NCBI GenBank assembly: GCA_965212525.1 | Contig: CBDBVC010000049.1 | Location: 1-64,000 of the forward strand | Length of the DNA: 64,000 nt | Direction: 5' to 3' | Source: SZUA-38 sp965212525 | Lineage (GTDB): Bacteria > Pseudomonadota > Gammaproteobacteria > Xanthomonadales > SZUA-38 | Shown: positions 27,876 to 37,283 of the stretch, piece after piece | Layout: the number at the start of each line of letters is the position of its first letter | Numbering within the stretch: position 1 is the first letter of the stretch | Notes under the pieces: generated by a model | The model's database searches: none | Told to the model about the DNA's origin: nothing | The model's input: only the letters and a program-made list of their open reading frames with translations | Made by a program: the position numbers and the translations under genes

Positions 27876-29666
27876 GTGACCCTGTCCGTGTATTCAGTGC
27901 TGATTGCATTGTTCAGCGCCTCATCCGACTGGGCCGGATCAAACACCTGCCTTACCTGCCATCGTGATCAGCATCGAAGCTGGCAGAAAACCTACCACAG
28001 TACCATGACACAATGGGCCAGCCGCGAATCCGTTCAAGGTGATTTCAGTGGGCAGACGCTGACATACTTCGGTGAATCCGTTCGTCTCGAATCAAGCGAT
28101 GATGGTTATTTCATGTCCTACATCAGCAGTGATGGGTCTGTGTCTAAATCACTGCCCGTGGTCAGAACCACGGGCAGTCATCGTTACCAGCAATACTTCA
28201 CGCAGGACGATGCTGCGGGCGTTGGCAACTACTGGCGACTACCGCTGCTGTGGCTGACTGCAGAACAGCGCTGGACGCACATGAATGCTGTCTTTCTGGG
28301 CACTGACGCTCAGGATTTCAACGCACACCTGAACCTCTGGAATCAGAATTGCATCTTCTGTCACACCACGGGACCTGTGCCCGGAGAAACCAACCTCGAT
28401 GAACTGTCCAGACGAGTCGCGATGGGTGAACGAATCGACTATCGATACGAGCCGCGCTATGAGTCCAGGCAGGCCGACCTTGGCATTGCCTGTGAGAGCT
28501 GTCATGGGCCGGGAGCGGAACATGCCCGGCTCAATCGCAATCCCCTGCGACGTTACCGTCTGCATCACGGTGACGAACCGGATCCCTCGATTGTCAATCC
28601 TGCAAGACTGGATGCCGAACGGTCGAGCAGTCTGTGTGGCCAGTGCCACGCACAGCGTGTGCCGTTACAGACACAGGATATCAGGCAATGGCTCAAGTCC
28701 GGTCCGACGTTCAGGGCAGGGGACAAACTCAGCGATCATGTGCAGCCAATTCATGCAGGCATGAGTCAGTTCGAACTTCGTTTCTGGCCAGATGGTGTGC
28801 CACGACTGAGTGCCTATGAATTTCAGGGCATGACAGAGTCAGCCTGTTATCTGTCTGATGAATTGAGTTGCATCAGTTGTCACTCGGGTCATGAAGGTCG
28901 TCCTGAAGGCATGATTACTGAAACCGGCTTGAGCAACACGGCCTGTGCTGGCTGTCATGAATCGATCGGTGAGAACGTGTCTGAACACAGCGGTCACTCT
29001 GAAGATTCACCCGGATCACTGTGTTACAACTGCCATATGCCCAGAATGGTCTATGGTGTCATGACCTTGCATCGATCACATAAAATCGAGATTCCAGAAC
29101 CCATGGAAGCGGTATTCATGGAGCGCCCGGATGCCTGCAGTAACTGTCATGTGGATCACTCGGCAGAATGGGCCGCGGATGCCATCGCAGCTTCCTATGC
29201 ACCGGATATTTCAGATGCGCGAGGATCTCGACTGATCAATGATTATCTTGCCGGTGATGTCGTCCAGCGTGCAGTTGCGCTCTATCATCTGGGGCGGTTC
29301 GACAATGGTGACACTGTGAAGGAAAGGGCCTTTGTGATTCCGTTTCTGTTGCATGCACTGGATGACAATTACCCCATGATTCGCTGGCTGGCTCGTCAGA
29401 GCCTGCTCAGTTTTTCTGACCGCGATCGTGAATTGAGTGCATCACTCAGGCTGGATGTACTGCAGGACTACGACTACATTGATGACAGTGATACTCACAG
29501 CCAGACCGTCAGAATACTCGTTCAGAACTGGTTGAGTCTGAACAAGACAAACTTGAATCTGTTACCCGCATCACGCTATGTCAGTGCGGATGGCAGATTG
29601 AAGCCGTCCGAAGTGGCAGCCAGACTGGCACTTCGAAGCAGCAAGGAGTTGGAAATTGGCGAATAG
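27876..29666 (+). CDS. Octahaem cytochrome c with C-terminal helical-repeat region
   Basis: A 596-residue exported multihaem protein. It starts at GTG 27876 behind an AGGGG site; residues 1-20 form a weak signal peptide that lacks basic residues. Eight CxxCH sites are present: CLTCH, CIFCH, CESCH, CGQCH, CISCH, CAGCH, CYNCH and CSNCH, all in residues 25-430. CESCHGPGAEH and CHMPR are motifs common in cytochrome c554/NrfA/hydroxylamine-oxidoreductase relatives, so one haem may be a catalytic or special site. Residues from about 440 are haem-free and helical (VQRAVALYHLGRF, IRWLARQSLLSF), like HEAT repeats. Electron donor and acceptor are unknown. The next gene, a membrane protein, overlaps its end. 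Confidence 0.85.
   Translation: MTLSVYSVLIALFSASSDWAGSNTCLTCHRDQHRSWQKTYHSTMTQWASRESVQGDFSGQTLTYFGESVRLESSDDGYFMSYISSDGSVSKSLPVVRTTGSHRYQQYFTQDDAAGVGNYWRLPLLWLTAEQRWTHMNAVFLGTDAQDFNAHLNLWNQNCIFCHTTGPVPGETNLDELSRRVAMGERIDYRYEPRYESRQADLGIACESCHGPGAEHARLNRNPLRRYRLHHGDEPDPSIVNPARLDAERSSSLCGQCHAQRVPLQTQDIRQWLKSGPTFRAGDKLSDHVQPIHAGMSQFELRFWPDGVPRLSAYEFQGMTESACYLSDELSCISCHSGHEGRPEGMITETGLSNTACAGCHESIGENVSEHSGHSEDSPGSLCYNCHMPRMVYGVMTLHRSHKIEIPEPMEAVFMERPDACSNCHVDHSAEWAADAIAASYAPDISDARGSRLINDYLAGDVVQRAVALYHLGRFDNGDTVKERAFVIPFLLHALDDNYPMIRWLARQSLLSFSDRDRELSASLRLDVLQDYDYIDDSDTHSQTVRILVQNWLSLNKTNLNLLPASRYVSADGRLKPSEVAARLALRSSKELEIGE
28151..28178. repeat. Perfect 12-bp inverted repeat inside the cytochrome gene
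   Basis: ACTGCCCGTGGT, four bases (CAGA), ACCACGGGCAGT: a perfect 12-bp hairpin with a 4-base loop within coding sequence (protein segment LPVVRTTGS). No T-run follows on either strand. Confidence 0.8.
29643..29658 (+). promoter_or_regulatory. Ribosome-binding site that supports a TTG start
   Basis: AAGGAG at 29643-29648 lies 7 bases before the TTG at 29656. It is inside the end of the cytochrome gene, so the two genes are probably translationally coupled. Confidence 0.65.
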
Positions 29667-30105
29667 CAAAACTACTGGGAATAAGGCACAAGAATCTGAA
29701 CAGAATCATCAGGCGGCACTTCAGCTGGCCATCGGCTGGTGGGCTCTGGCCTTGTTCATGCTCGGTGGTCTGGGGCTCGAGGCATTGCACCTGTTCAAGA
29801 GTTCGGCCTATTTCGAGATGGCCATCCGACGCGAGCTCTGGGTTCTGGCTCATGCGCACGGTGCGCTGCTGGCCATCATCAATATCGTCGCAGGACTCTG
29901 TATCCGTGGAAAGGTGAATCAGCCACGCTGGCCACTGTGGTGTCTGCGACTTGCACTGGTGCTGATGCCTGCCGGATTTTTCCTCGGCGGAATCAATCCC
30001 TTCGAATCAGATCCATCGCTCTGGATCGTGATGACACCGATCGGTGCACTGTTTGCCATTGCGGCCGCATTTTCACTGGGGCGCTGGCTGCTCAGATCTT
30101 CCTGA
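29656..30105 (+). CDS. Four-span membrane protein of unknown function, coupled to the cytochrome
   Basis: A 149-residue protein starting at TTG 29656, overlapping the cytochrome end by 11 bases behind a good AAGGAG site. Four hydrophobic spans: ALQLAIGWWALALFMLGGLGLEALHL, LAHAHGALLAIINIVAGL, LALVLMPAGFFLGGI and MTPIGALFAIAAAFSLGRWLL. The AHAHG histidines in span 2 recall haem-b or metal ligands of membrane cytochromes and oxidase-like proteins, but there are too few histidines elsewhere for a confident haem site. With the overlap to the octahaem protein, a role as its membrane anchor or quinone-linked partner is plausible. Confidence 0.7.
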   Translation: MANSKTTGNKAQESEQNHQAALQLAIGWWALALFMLGGLGLEALHLFKSSAYFEMAIRRELWVLAHAHGALLAIINIVAGLCIRGKVNQPRWPLWCLRLALVLMPAGFFLGGINPFESDPSLWIVMTPIGALFAIAAAFSLGRWLLRSS

Positions 30106-30414
30106 CTGCAGATACAAAAAATCGCTGAGGCTGGTTTTTTATCGGGTGGAGGTGACGTCTACCGGTCTCATCATGTAAGAGTCTGAAAATAATACGATTT
30201 TCATTTATCAATATGCCCCCCTGGTCCCCTGAGCCCAGATCGGTTACGTCATGGAAACGCTCAACGAATCAGTCCGATGGTGCCATTTCATGAATTTTCA
30301 CCTGCCACGTGATGTCTGCACCGATTACACTCAGTATCACCGAGACGCTTTGCATACGTGCCGCGGTCCAGTTCATAATGAGGCATCACATCACGGGTTC
30401 ACACACAGCTTTTC
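30106..30414. other. Gene-free region of 309 bases
   Basis: No coding frame with protein-like composition. It contains an AT-rich patch with the imperfect palindrome GAAAAT-aatacg-ATTTTC near 30184-30201, which could be an operator or a weak terminator. I see nothing else. Confidence 0.4.
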
Positions 30415-30759
30415 ATGGAATCACTAAGAGCCAGATACACGAAGTCATACCTGATATGGGCGCCAATCAAACCCGAATCAGACGAGTCACCAAGACATCC
30501 GGACTACAAGGAAATATCACTGACGGAGCACAAGCAATGGGAAGCACTCGTCCGCCAACTGGCAACATTGCCAGGGTTTGATCCAGTTCGTTCAACCGAA
30601 CCGTTCGTAGAGCGCCAGCAGAATCCCAGAGGCGATCACTACGGCAGCGTGTGTGTCTTCGGAGTCGATGCTGAAGATCAGTTGAACGATTTGTGGCAGT
30701 CGATATCACAGATATGTGAACGTTCACATTTTGAAGTGGAAGAGGGGTTTCTGAGCTGA
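30415..30759 (+). CDS. Hypothetical protein
   Basis: A 114-residue acidic, soluble protein without a recognised domain. The sequence is protein-like (WEALVRQLATLPGFDPV, VFGVDAEDQLNDLWQSISQICERSHFEVEEG), with helical second half. The ATG at 30415 has no clear ribosome-binding site, so the start is uncertain. It precedes corA by 169 bases. It is the first gene of the lower-GC block. Confidence 0.5.
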   Translation: MESLRARYTKSYLIWAPIKPESDESPRHPDYKEISLTEHKQWEALVRQLATLPGFDPVRSTEPFVERQQNPRGDHYGSVCVFGVDAEDQLNDLWQSISQICERSHFEVEEGFLS

Positions 30760-30914
30760 TCCGAACACATAATCTCTTAAAGTACATGACCCATATATCA
30801 CTCGATTCCTTTACGGTTCAAGCACAACGGGATCGAATATGTCGTGTGACGAAACACATGAAAGTACGAATGGATGGGTTGGATTCTCGTGGACCGTTTG
30901 CGAGTCTGAATCAT

Positions 30915-30921
30915 AAGGAGG
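30915..30921 (+). promoter_or_regulatory. Consensus Shine-Dalgarno of corA
   Basis: AAGGAGG, the full anti-16S complement, 7 bases before the ATG at 30929. It is the strongest such site I noticed in the window and implies high translation of the CorA protein. Confidence 0.75.
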
Positions 30922-30928
30922 ATCAACA

Positions 30929-31894
30929 ATGAGCGTGGTGCGTGCGATACAGTTTGACGGATCGAGTTATCAGGAACTGTATGCCCTGGATGAAATACCG
31001 TTCGTCAGTGATCAGGGGTGGTTGTGGATAGACTGGTTCGGTGAGCCCAATCAAGCCCTTAAGGAGATCATGACGCGGTTTGGCATGGAGTCAGCCTTTG
31101 AATTGGTGCAGCAGACCGAGAATGTCCCATCCAAGCTGGATGTCACGGATGAATTTCGCTGGCTACTGATCAAGGGGCTGGATGCCCATAGCAATGATAT
31201 TGACTTTGGCACGGTCAGGATCGGATTCCTGATGGGAAAAAACGTCATGATCGGCATTCATGACCGACAATCGGTGAGTACAGAAGGTTACTGGAAGGCA
31301 GTCCTGTCGGAGGGACCACCCAACCCAACCACTCTGCTGGAAGTGGCGATTGGTGTGTGCCGACGGGTGTTTGACCGTTACCTGCCCATCCTGACGAAGC
31401 TCGAAACCGAATTGGACCAGATTGCTGAATTGCCCTCTGAAGAGATGAACGATGATCATCTGAATGATCTCACCAACTACCGTTTGAAACTGAAGAGAAT
31501 GCGACGGTATGCGACCTATCACGCCGAGACCTTTGCCGAACTCACTGTGGATGAATCGTTGATTTTCACAGACTACGCGCTCTCGCGAATTCAGCACATC
31601 AAGGAATCGATCGAACGACAGAAGTCGCTGAGTCAATTGTTTTATGAGGACTGCAGGGACCTGATCGAGGGCTACCTGTCTTTGTCCTCACACCGCCTGA
31701 ATCAGATCATGAAGGTGCTGACCATCGTGACGGTGCTGTTTGTGCCCCTGAGTTTTCTGGCTGGCATCTACGGAATGAATTTCGAGTTCATTCCTGAGCT
31801 GGGTTTCCGATACGGTTACTTCGTTCTGCTCGGCGTGATGTTGTCGGTCTTTGTGACGCTGCTGATCTGGTTCAGACGGAAAAAGTGGTTTTGA
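30929..31894 (+). CDS. corA: CorA-family divalent cation transporter
   Basis: A 321-residue protein. A long cytosolic alpha/beta domain (1-255) is followed by a long stalk helix (SIERQKSLSQLFYEDCRDLIEGYLSLSSHRLNQIMKVLT in parts) and two C-terminal spans. The selectivity signature YGMNF lies at the loop between them (GIYGMNFEFIPELG), then the basic end RRKKWF. CorA pentamers carry Mg2+, and also Co2+ or Ni2+, into the cell; the ZntB subfamily exports Zn2+ and shares the fold, and a GMN loop does not fully decide between them. The last 10 bases overlap the tamA start, so corA-tamA-tamB are one operon. Confidence 0.9.
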   Translation: MSVVRAIQFDGSSYQELYALDEIPFVSDQGWLWIDWFGEPNQALKEIMTRFGMESAFELVQQTENVPSKLDVTDEFRWLLIKGLDAHSNDIDFGTVRIGFLMGKNVMIGIHDRQSVSTEGYWKAVLSEGPPNPTTLLEVAIGVCRRVFDRYLPILTKLETELDQIAELPSEEMNDDHLNDLTNYRLKLKRMRRYATYHAETFAELTVDESLIFTDYALSRIQHIKESIERQKSLSQLFYEDCRDLIEGYLSLSSHRLNQIMKVLTIVTVLFVPLSFLAGIYGMNFEFIPELGFRYGYFVLLGVMLSVFVTLLIWFRRKKWF

Positions 31895-33627
31895 AGCGTT
31901 CGTTCAGGTTCGTTCTGGGCCTGATGGGGTTGTGCATTCACGGCTTGAATCACGCCGCTGAGATTGAACTGGCAGTCCATTCCGTCACGGATGAGCAACG
32001 TGCCAACCTGATCGCTTTCCTCAACATTGCCACAGAGACCTGTGACAGCCCACGCTGGCGAGTACAGCGGCAATGGAAAAAAGCGGATGCTGATGTTCGA
32101 AAGGCGCTGGAACCCCTGGGTTTTTTCAACGCGCGCATTGCAAACCGATCGTTGAAACGCAATGACAATTGCTGGCATGCATCGCTGACAATGGATATTG
32201 GGCGACCCACAATCATCCAGTCGGTGGCATTGAGTGTGAATCTTCCAGAACAGTATCGAGACGAGATGATCAATGAAATTGCCGCTGTTCAAGACCTGCA
32301 GGGGCAGTCGTATCATGCTTCACGTTATGAATCCGCCAAGACTCAACTCGCTGTTCGTGCGATTGAGCAAGGGTATCTTGATGCGGTATACCAGACGCAA
32401 CGTGTTGATGTATTCCCAGACCAGGCGCGAGCAGAGGTTGTGCTTCAACTTGATGTGGGCCGCCGCTATCAGATCAACGATCGTCGCATCATTCAATCGG
32501 AAAACAGTCTGGATCACCAATTCATTGAAAACCTCATTGCGCTGGATGAAGATGCAGTTGCATCCACAGATGAAATCAATCGAATCCGAACACGATTGGT
32601 GAATTCGGGGTATTTCGACGATGTGGATGTCAGGTACATGCAAAAAGAGGCAGCGGATGGCAAGGTTCCTGTGGAAATACGGCTCGTGCCAGTGGCACGC
32701 TACACCTATTCGGCCGGATTGGGCTATTCAACTGACACAGACGGACGCGTCCGATTCGGAACTGACTTTCCCAGATTAGGCAAACTCGGGCGCAAATTCA
32801 GTGCCAAGGCATTACTCTCTGGCATTGAATCAGAGATTACAGCGTCATACCACCTGCCTTCTGTACAACGACCTGACCGGCGCTGGTTCACACTCGAAGC
32901 GGGTTACAGAAAGGAAGACACTGAAACAACAGACTCGGAATCGATCCGAGTGGGTTGGAGCAAGCATCGCCAGCTGGGCAGCGGATGGCGAACTGCAGTC
33001 TACGTTGATGCACTAAGTGAATCTTTCGATCTGGGCAAACTTCGCGATCGATCCAACCTCTTGATACCTGGCACACTCTGGCAGAAAACACTGACACCAG
33101 GCATCACGTATCCCTTGAACGGTTATCGCATCTCCATGGAAATGAAAGCGGCGTCTGATTCGATCTTGTCAGATGTCTCGTTGCTGTCCATGAGTGCCAA
33201 AGGAAAATTGCTGTATGGTTTGAGCGACTCGAGTCGTCTTATTTTTCGGGGTGAGCTGGGTGTGTTGCTATCCAGTGATTTTGATCAGGTGCCTTTATCG
33301 CTTCGTTTTTTTGCAGGCGGGGATCAGAGCATTCGAGGCTACGACTACAAGGAAATCGGCTCTCTGAACGCGTCAGGCGAAGTGATTGGTGGCGATCGAC
33401 TGCTGACCGCGAGCGTGGAGTGGGATTTCAAGCTGGACAATCAATGGGGCGGGGCTGTTTTTGTGGATGTTGGCGATGCCTTTGAAGACAGCCTTGAGTT
33501 GCGCAGAGGCGTGGGCGCTGGACTTCGCTGGTACTCACCACTTGGACCCGTTCGACTCGATGTGGCTCATCCACTGGATTCGGATACTTCAGTGCGAGTG
33601 CATGTCTCTGTTGGAGCGGATTTGTGA
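31885..33627 (+). CDS. tamA: Translocation and assembly module outer-membrane protein TamA
   Basis: A 580-residue Omp85 protein, close to the 577 of E. coli TamA. An N-terminal signal (FVLGLMGLCIHGLNHAAE) is followed by three POTRA domains (about 25-265) and a 16-strand beta-barrel with the terminal segment. The barrel includes FFAGGDQSIRGYDYKEIG, the conserved lid-loop VRGY/IRGYDY motif of Omp85 proteins, and ends in PVRLDVAHPLDSDTSVRVHVSVGADL. TamA works with TamB in moving phospholipids and helping outer-membrane proteins to assemble. GTG at 31885 is used; TTG at 31891 is an alternative. It overlaps corA and tamB at both ends. Confidence 0.92.
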   Translation: MVLKRSFRFVLGLMGLCIHGLNHAAEIELAVHSVTDEQRANLIAFLNIATETCDSPRWRVQRQWKKADADVRKALEPLGFFNARIANRSLKRNDNCWHASLTMDIGRPTIIQSVALSVNLPEQYRDEMINEIAAVQDLQGQSYHASRYESAKTQLAVRAIEQGYLDAVYQTQRVDVFPDQARAEVVLQLDVGRRYQINDRRIIQSENSLDHQFIENLIALDEDAVASTDEINRIRTRLVNSGYFDDVDVRYMQKEAADGKVPVEIRLVPVARYTYSAGLGYSTDTDGRVRFGTDFPRLGKLGRKFSAKALLSGIESEITASYHLPSVQRPDRRWFTLEAGYRKEDTETTDSESIRVGWSKHRQLGSGWRTAVYVDALSESFDLGKLRDRSNLLIPGTLWQKTLTPGITYPLNGYRISMEMKAASDSILSDVSLLSMSAKGKLLYGLSDSSRLIFRGELGVLLSSDFDQVPLSLRFFAGGDQSIRGYDYKEIGSLNASGEVIGGDRLLTASVEWDFKLDNQWGGAVFVDVGDAFEDSLELRRGVGAGLRWYSPLGPVRLDVAHPLDSDTSVRVHVSVGADL

Positions 33628-36600
33628 AGCGACGACTGTTGATGCGCAGTCTTCGGTGGACTGGTGTCCTGCTGATACTTGTCACATTAACTGGCGTCAT
33701 AATCGTCAACACACAGACAGGATCAAAATGGTTGATTGGTCTCGCGTTGTCTGATCTGAACGAACTCCAGGTTGAGGGTCTCACAGGAACACTGGCAACT
33801 GTAATATATGCCGAAAAGATCACCTGGGAGGATGCGGACAGTCGAATCGAGTTGAATCAGGTCGACATCGACCATGACTTGCTGGCCATTCTCTTCAAGA
33901 CGATACGCATCAATCAACTCAGCGTCAGAGAGGTCCAGTATGTGTTGAAACAAACTGCTGAACTCGAACCCAGTGACTCAGTCGAGACGACGGTCTCGGG
34001 CTTTGAGATGCCAGTGAAGCTGGATCTTGAGTCGGTCACGATTCATCAATTGATGATTTATCCATCAGGTGTTGATTCGATTGCGCCGCAGATTTTCAAT
34101 GATACCAGCGTCTCATTAACAGCCGATTCAGATGAATTCAGTCAGATTTCGATTTCAAGGTTCACGACGCATGCGGGTCTGAATGGGACTGAGGGCGAAC
34201 TGTCCCTTACGGGAGAACTCAACACTCGACAGCTGAACGCATCCCTCTACACGGATTCAAGAATTCAGACCTCGAATCAGGCCATGTCCAGTCAGGGGTC
34301 AATTGAGATTACACCGCAAAATCTTTCAGTCGACCAAACAGTACAGCTCACTGGGTTGCTCGACGGTCAGTTTGATCTCAAAGCACACTTGAACTATCAA
34401 CACAGTGAACTTGAGCTGTCGCTGATATCGTCGAATGTACGCCTTGATACGCAGAGTCATGATGTCTATGACTTCAGTGAAATTGAGATTCAAATGTCTG
34501 GGCCGTTCGACACACTGAATTTCACTCTATCCACAGCTGTGACGCTGCCAGACAGTTTGATTCACCAACTGGAAGATTCAGATGACAATACACCGCTTAA
34601 TCAATCCATGTCCATCACTGCGTCTGGAGTGTTATCTGGTGATGACCTTCAAGTGAATCACTACGAAGTCAACACAGGTGTGGGATCGCTCTCGGGACAA
34701 TTTACAGTCTATGAGCACGGTGAAATTGTGATGAATCACCGCCTCCTCGATTTTAATCCGCAACTGCCCATGATGCTGGCATCGGTGGCCTCACCGACTG
34801 TTTCGTTGCCTCAGTGGACAGGGCGATTGAATGGCCAGATTGTAGCCTCAGTTAAAGATCCGGGAACAGACTCAATACAGGTGATGCTGGAGCAACTCGC
34901 TCTTGAAGGCGTCTTGAATGATCAGGCATTCACGGCAAGTGCGTCAGGACATTACGATGCGCATCAGTTGGTCATTCGAAACGCTCTTGTCGAGCATGGA
35001 AGTGATCGACTCACAGTGAATGCAGTGGTTGAGTCCCAACACGTAACAGGTGATGTAAACCTGCAAATTGACGACATCGCACACTACCACCCGAACGCGT
35101 CAGGTTCGGTTCAATTATCCTCGACACTTTCAGGCTCGATCAGTCAACCCGTTGTCGAGTTCGATCTGGCGTCTGCAGATGTCCGATATGACGAGATCAG
35201 CGTTGACGAACTGGGTGTTCATGGTGAGATTACGGTTGACATTGACCAACCGCAGAACTCATCAGTTGATCTGACGATTGAATCGACCAATCTGGCAGTC
35301 CTGAATCGTGATATCAACACCGTCGACGTATCGATCCAGGGCAGCCTGGATTCACACAACATGCAAATTCAGCTTGATAGCCGGTACCTTGGAAGTGAAT
35401 TAAGCGTGTCTGGTGGGTTTGAGTCACAGACCTGGCGTGGCGACGTCGATTCCCTGCTGCTGTCCGATCATCACAGCTCAGAGAGCTGGACACTCACCGA
35501 ACCCATGCCAATGGTGGCTTCGTCAGCGCGAATTCAACCGGGCAAATTCTGTTTGCAGTCAGATGTGAGTGCAAGCAGGGTTTGCGCCGACTTCTCGCCC
35601 GATGACGGCCCAGATTCTGAAACGTTTCAGATCGCGATAGAACTGCTGCAGTTTGACGTTGGTCTGATCAATCGCTGGCTTCACGAGGCGTTGACTGTGG
35701 ATGGTGTTCTGAACAACGTCATTACCATCACCCTGTCGACAGAGTACGAAATCATCAGCGCAGCAATCGACATGCGTTCAGATGCCATGAGTCTCACTCT
35801 GATGGAAGAGGGCGAGACAGTCACAACCCCGATAACGCTTTCAGGCACAAAAATACACGTCACAGATGACGCAATCTCGGCGAATATCAACCTGAGCCTG
35901 AACGAAGACGGCCATATCAGGGGCCAGATTGAATCGTCCGTCAACGGTCAGATCAATGGTTCGATGGATCTGGATCTGAGCAATGTTCACTACCTGTCAG
36001 CATTCAGCGCTGAAGTGGCTGACGTATCGGGCGCTGTCGAAGGTCGCATCGCTTTCAGTGGGGACTGGCAAGCGCCTGACATTACCCTGCAGCTCGATCA
36101 CACGAACGGATGGGTTGTCCTGTCGCGATCGGGCACTCGACTCGTCAATAATCGATTGATACTGGGCATGGATCGAAACCGCAGGATCAGGGGCAGCCTG
36201 CAATCGGGTGATGAAGACTCGTTTTTGATTGTTGAGGGCCAGGGTGTGCTCGAGGCTGAAAAACCCTGGTATTTGAATGGCACACTGAAGGGGCAGCATT
36301 TTCAGCTGGTTCAATTGCCCGATATCGAGCTCCAGGTGTCACCTGACATTGCTTGGGCATTAGGTATTGAGCAATTGCAACTAAATGGGTCGGTTGCCGT
36401 GGATGAGTCACGGATTGCGTTCAGGGAATTGCCGCAATCTGCTGTCACTCAGTCGGGCGATGTCTTGATTCAGGGTGATACAGGGCAGATCAGTGTACCA
36501 ACACGATTTGATGTCGAATACGACATAGACGCTCGCCTGCTTGAGCCACTGGACTTCAATGCACTGGGTCTCAAAGCAGAGATTGAGGGCGGACTCACTA

Positions 36601-37223
36601 TCCAGGGGCAATCGGGACGACCTACCAGAGCGATGGGTCGACTGAACGTGAACAATGGCGTCTACAAGTTGTACGGTCAAACACTTGAAATCGCTGATGG
36701 CTCAATGAATTTCAACGGCCCGCTGAGCAATCCGACACTGGATGTCAAAGCCAGCAGACCATCTACAACGGGTGCCGAACAGGCGGGCATTGAGCTGACA
36801 GGGCCAGCAGATCGACTCAGCACACGTCTGACATCCGAACCCGTGATGTCCGATCTGGATGCCTTGTCCATACTGGTGACAGGACGTCGTGCCAGCACGA
36901 TTGAATCCAGTGAGAAGGATGATTTGTCCGATGCGGTATTGCTCTTGGGTCTTAGAAATTCAGCCGGTCTGCTGGCTCAGCTGCAAAGCGAACTGGGCGT
37001 GGACGTGCTCACATTGCGCAATGGACGCACAGGGGAGGGCAGCGCACTAGAAGCCGGCAAATACATCGGCGAAAACCTGTATGTTGGCTACGCCTTTGGT
37101 ATCTTCAATCGGGCTGGCATATTGCTCCTGAATTATCAGATCAACAAACGACTCAGCCTTGAATCAGAGTACGGGCAGCGTCAGTCGGTTGATCTGATTT
37201 ATCGTGTCGAAAAGAGAGAGTGA
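33624..37223 (+). CDS. tamB: Translocation and assembly module inner-membrane protein TamB
   Basis: A 1199-residue AsmA-like protein (E. coli TamB: 1259). A single N-terminal span (TGVLLILVTLTGVIIVNTQTG) is followed by a very long stretch of repeated beta strands that form a hydrophobic taco-shaped groove across the periplasm. The conserved DUF490 C terminus is clear: IQGQSGRPTRAMGRLNVNNGVYKLYGQ in parts, PTLDVKASRP, EPVMSDLDALSILVTGR, LGVDVLTLRNG and GKYIGENLYVGYAFGIF. It starts with GTG (33624), overlapping the tamA stop by 4 bases (GTGA). Such proteins conduct phospholipid between membranes. It is part of the corA-tamA-tamB operon. Confidence 0.95.
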   Translation: MKRRLLMRSLRWTGVLLILVTLTGVIIVNTQTGSKWLIGLALSDLNELQVEGLTGTLATVIYAEKITWEDADSRIELNQVDIDHDLLAILFKTIRINQLSVREVQYVLKQTAELEPSDSVETTVSGFEMPVKLDLESVTIHQLMIYPSGVDSIAPQIFNDTSVSLTADSDEFSQISISRFTTHAGLNGTEGELSLTGELNTRQLNASLYTDSRIQTSNQAMSSQGSIEITPQNLSVDQTVQLTGLLDGQFDLKAHLNYQHSELELSLISSNVRLDTQSHDVYDFSEIEIQMSGPFDTLNFTLSTAVTLPDSLIHQLEDSDDNTPLNQSMSITASGVLSGDDLQVNHYEVNTGVGSLSGQFTVYEHGEIVMNHRLLDFNPQLPMMLASVASPTVSLPQWTGRLNGQIVASVKDPGTDSIQVMLEQLALEGVLNDQAFTASASGHYDAHQLVIRNALVEHGSDRLTVNAVVESQHVTGDVNLQIDDIAHYHPNASGSVQLSSTLSGSISQPVVEFDLASADVRYDEISVDELGVHGEITVDIDQPQNSSVDLTIESTNLAVLNRDINTVDVSIQGSLDSHNMQIQLDSRYLGSELSVSGGFESQTWRGDVDSLLLSDHHSSESWTLTEPMPMVASSARIQPGKFCLQSDVSASRVCADFSPDDGPDSETFQIAIELLQFDVGLINRWLHEALTVDGVLNNVITITLSTEYEIISAAIDMRSDAMSLTLMEEGETVTTPITLSGTKIHVTDDAISANINLSLNEDGHIRGQIESSVNGQINGSMDLDLSNVHYLSAFSAEVADVSGAVEGRIAFSGDWQAPDITLQLDHTNGWVVLSRSGTRLVNNRLILGMDRNRRIRGSLQSGDEDSFLIVEGQGVLEAEKPWYLNGTLKGQHFQLVQLPDIELQVSPDIAWALGIEQLQLNGSVAVDESRIAFRELPQSAVTQSGDVLIQGDTGQISVPTRFDVEYDIDARLLEPLDFNALGLKAEIEGGLTIQGQSGRPTRAMGRLNVNNGVYKLYGQTLEIADGSMNFNGPLSNPTLDVKASRPSTTGAEQAGIELTGPADRLSTRLTSEPVMSDLDALSILVTGRRASTIESSEKDDLSDAVLLLGLRNSAGLLAQLQSELGVDVLTLRNGRTGEGSALEAGKYIGENLYVGYAFGIFNRAGILLLNYQINKRLSLESEYGQRQSVDLIYRVEKRE

Positions 37224-37283
37224 ACTGGTGTAACGTTCACTCACTGAGATGATACGACGCACTGTAAGATGAATTATTGTTTA

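Noticed and set aside
27631..27879. An 82-codon open frame before the cytochrome gene
   Set aside because: Its composition is not protein-like, it has no ribosome-binding site, and it overlaps the cytochrome start.
30309..30581. A 90-codon frame in the gap before the hypothetical protein
   Set aside because: It overlaps the better frame at 30415 and has poor composition.
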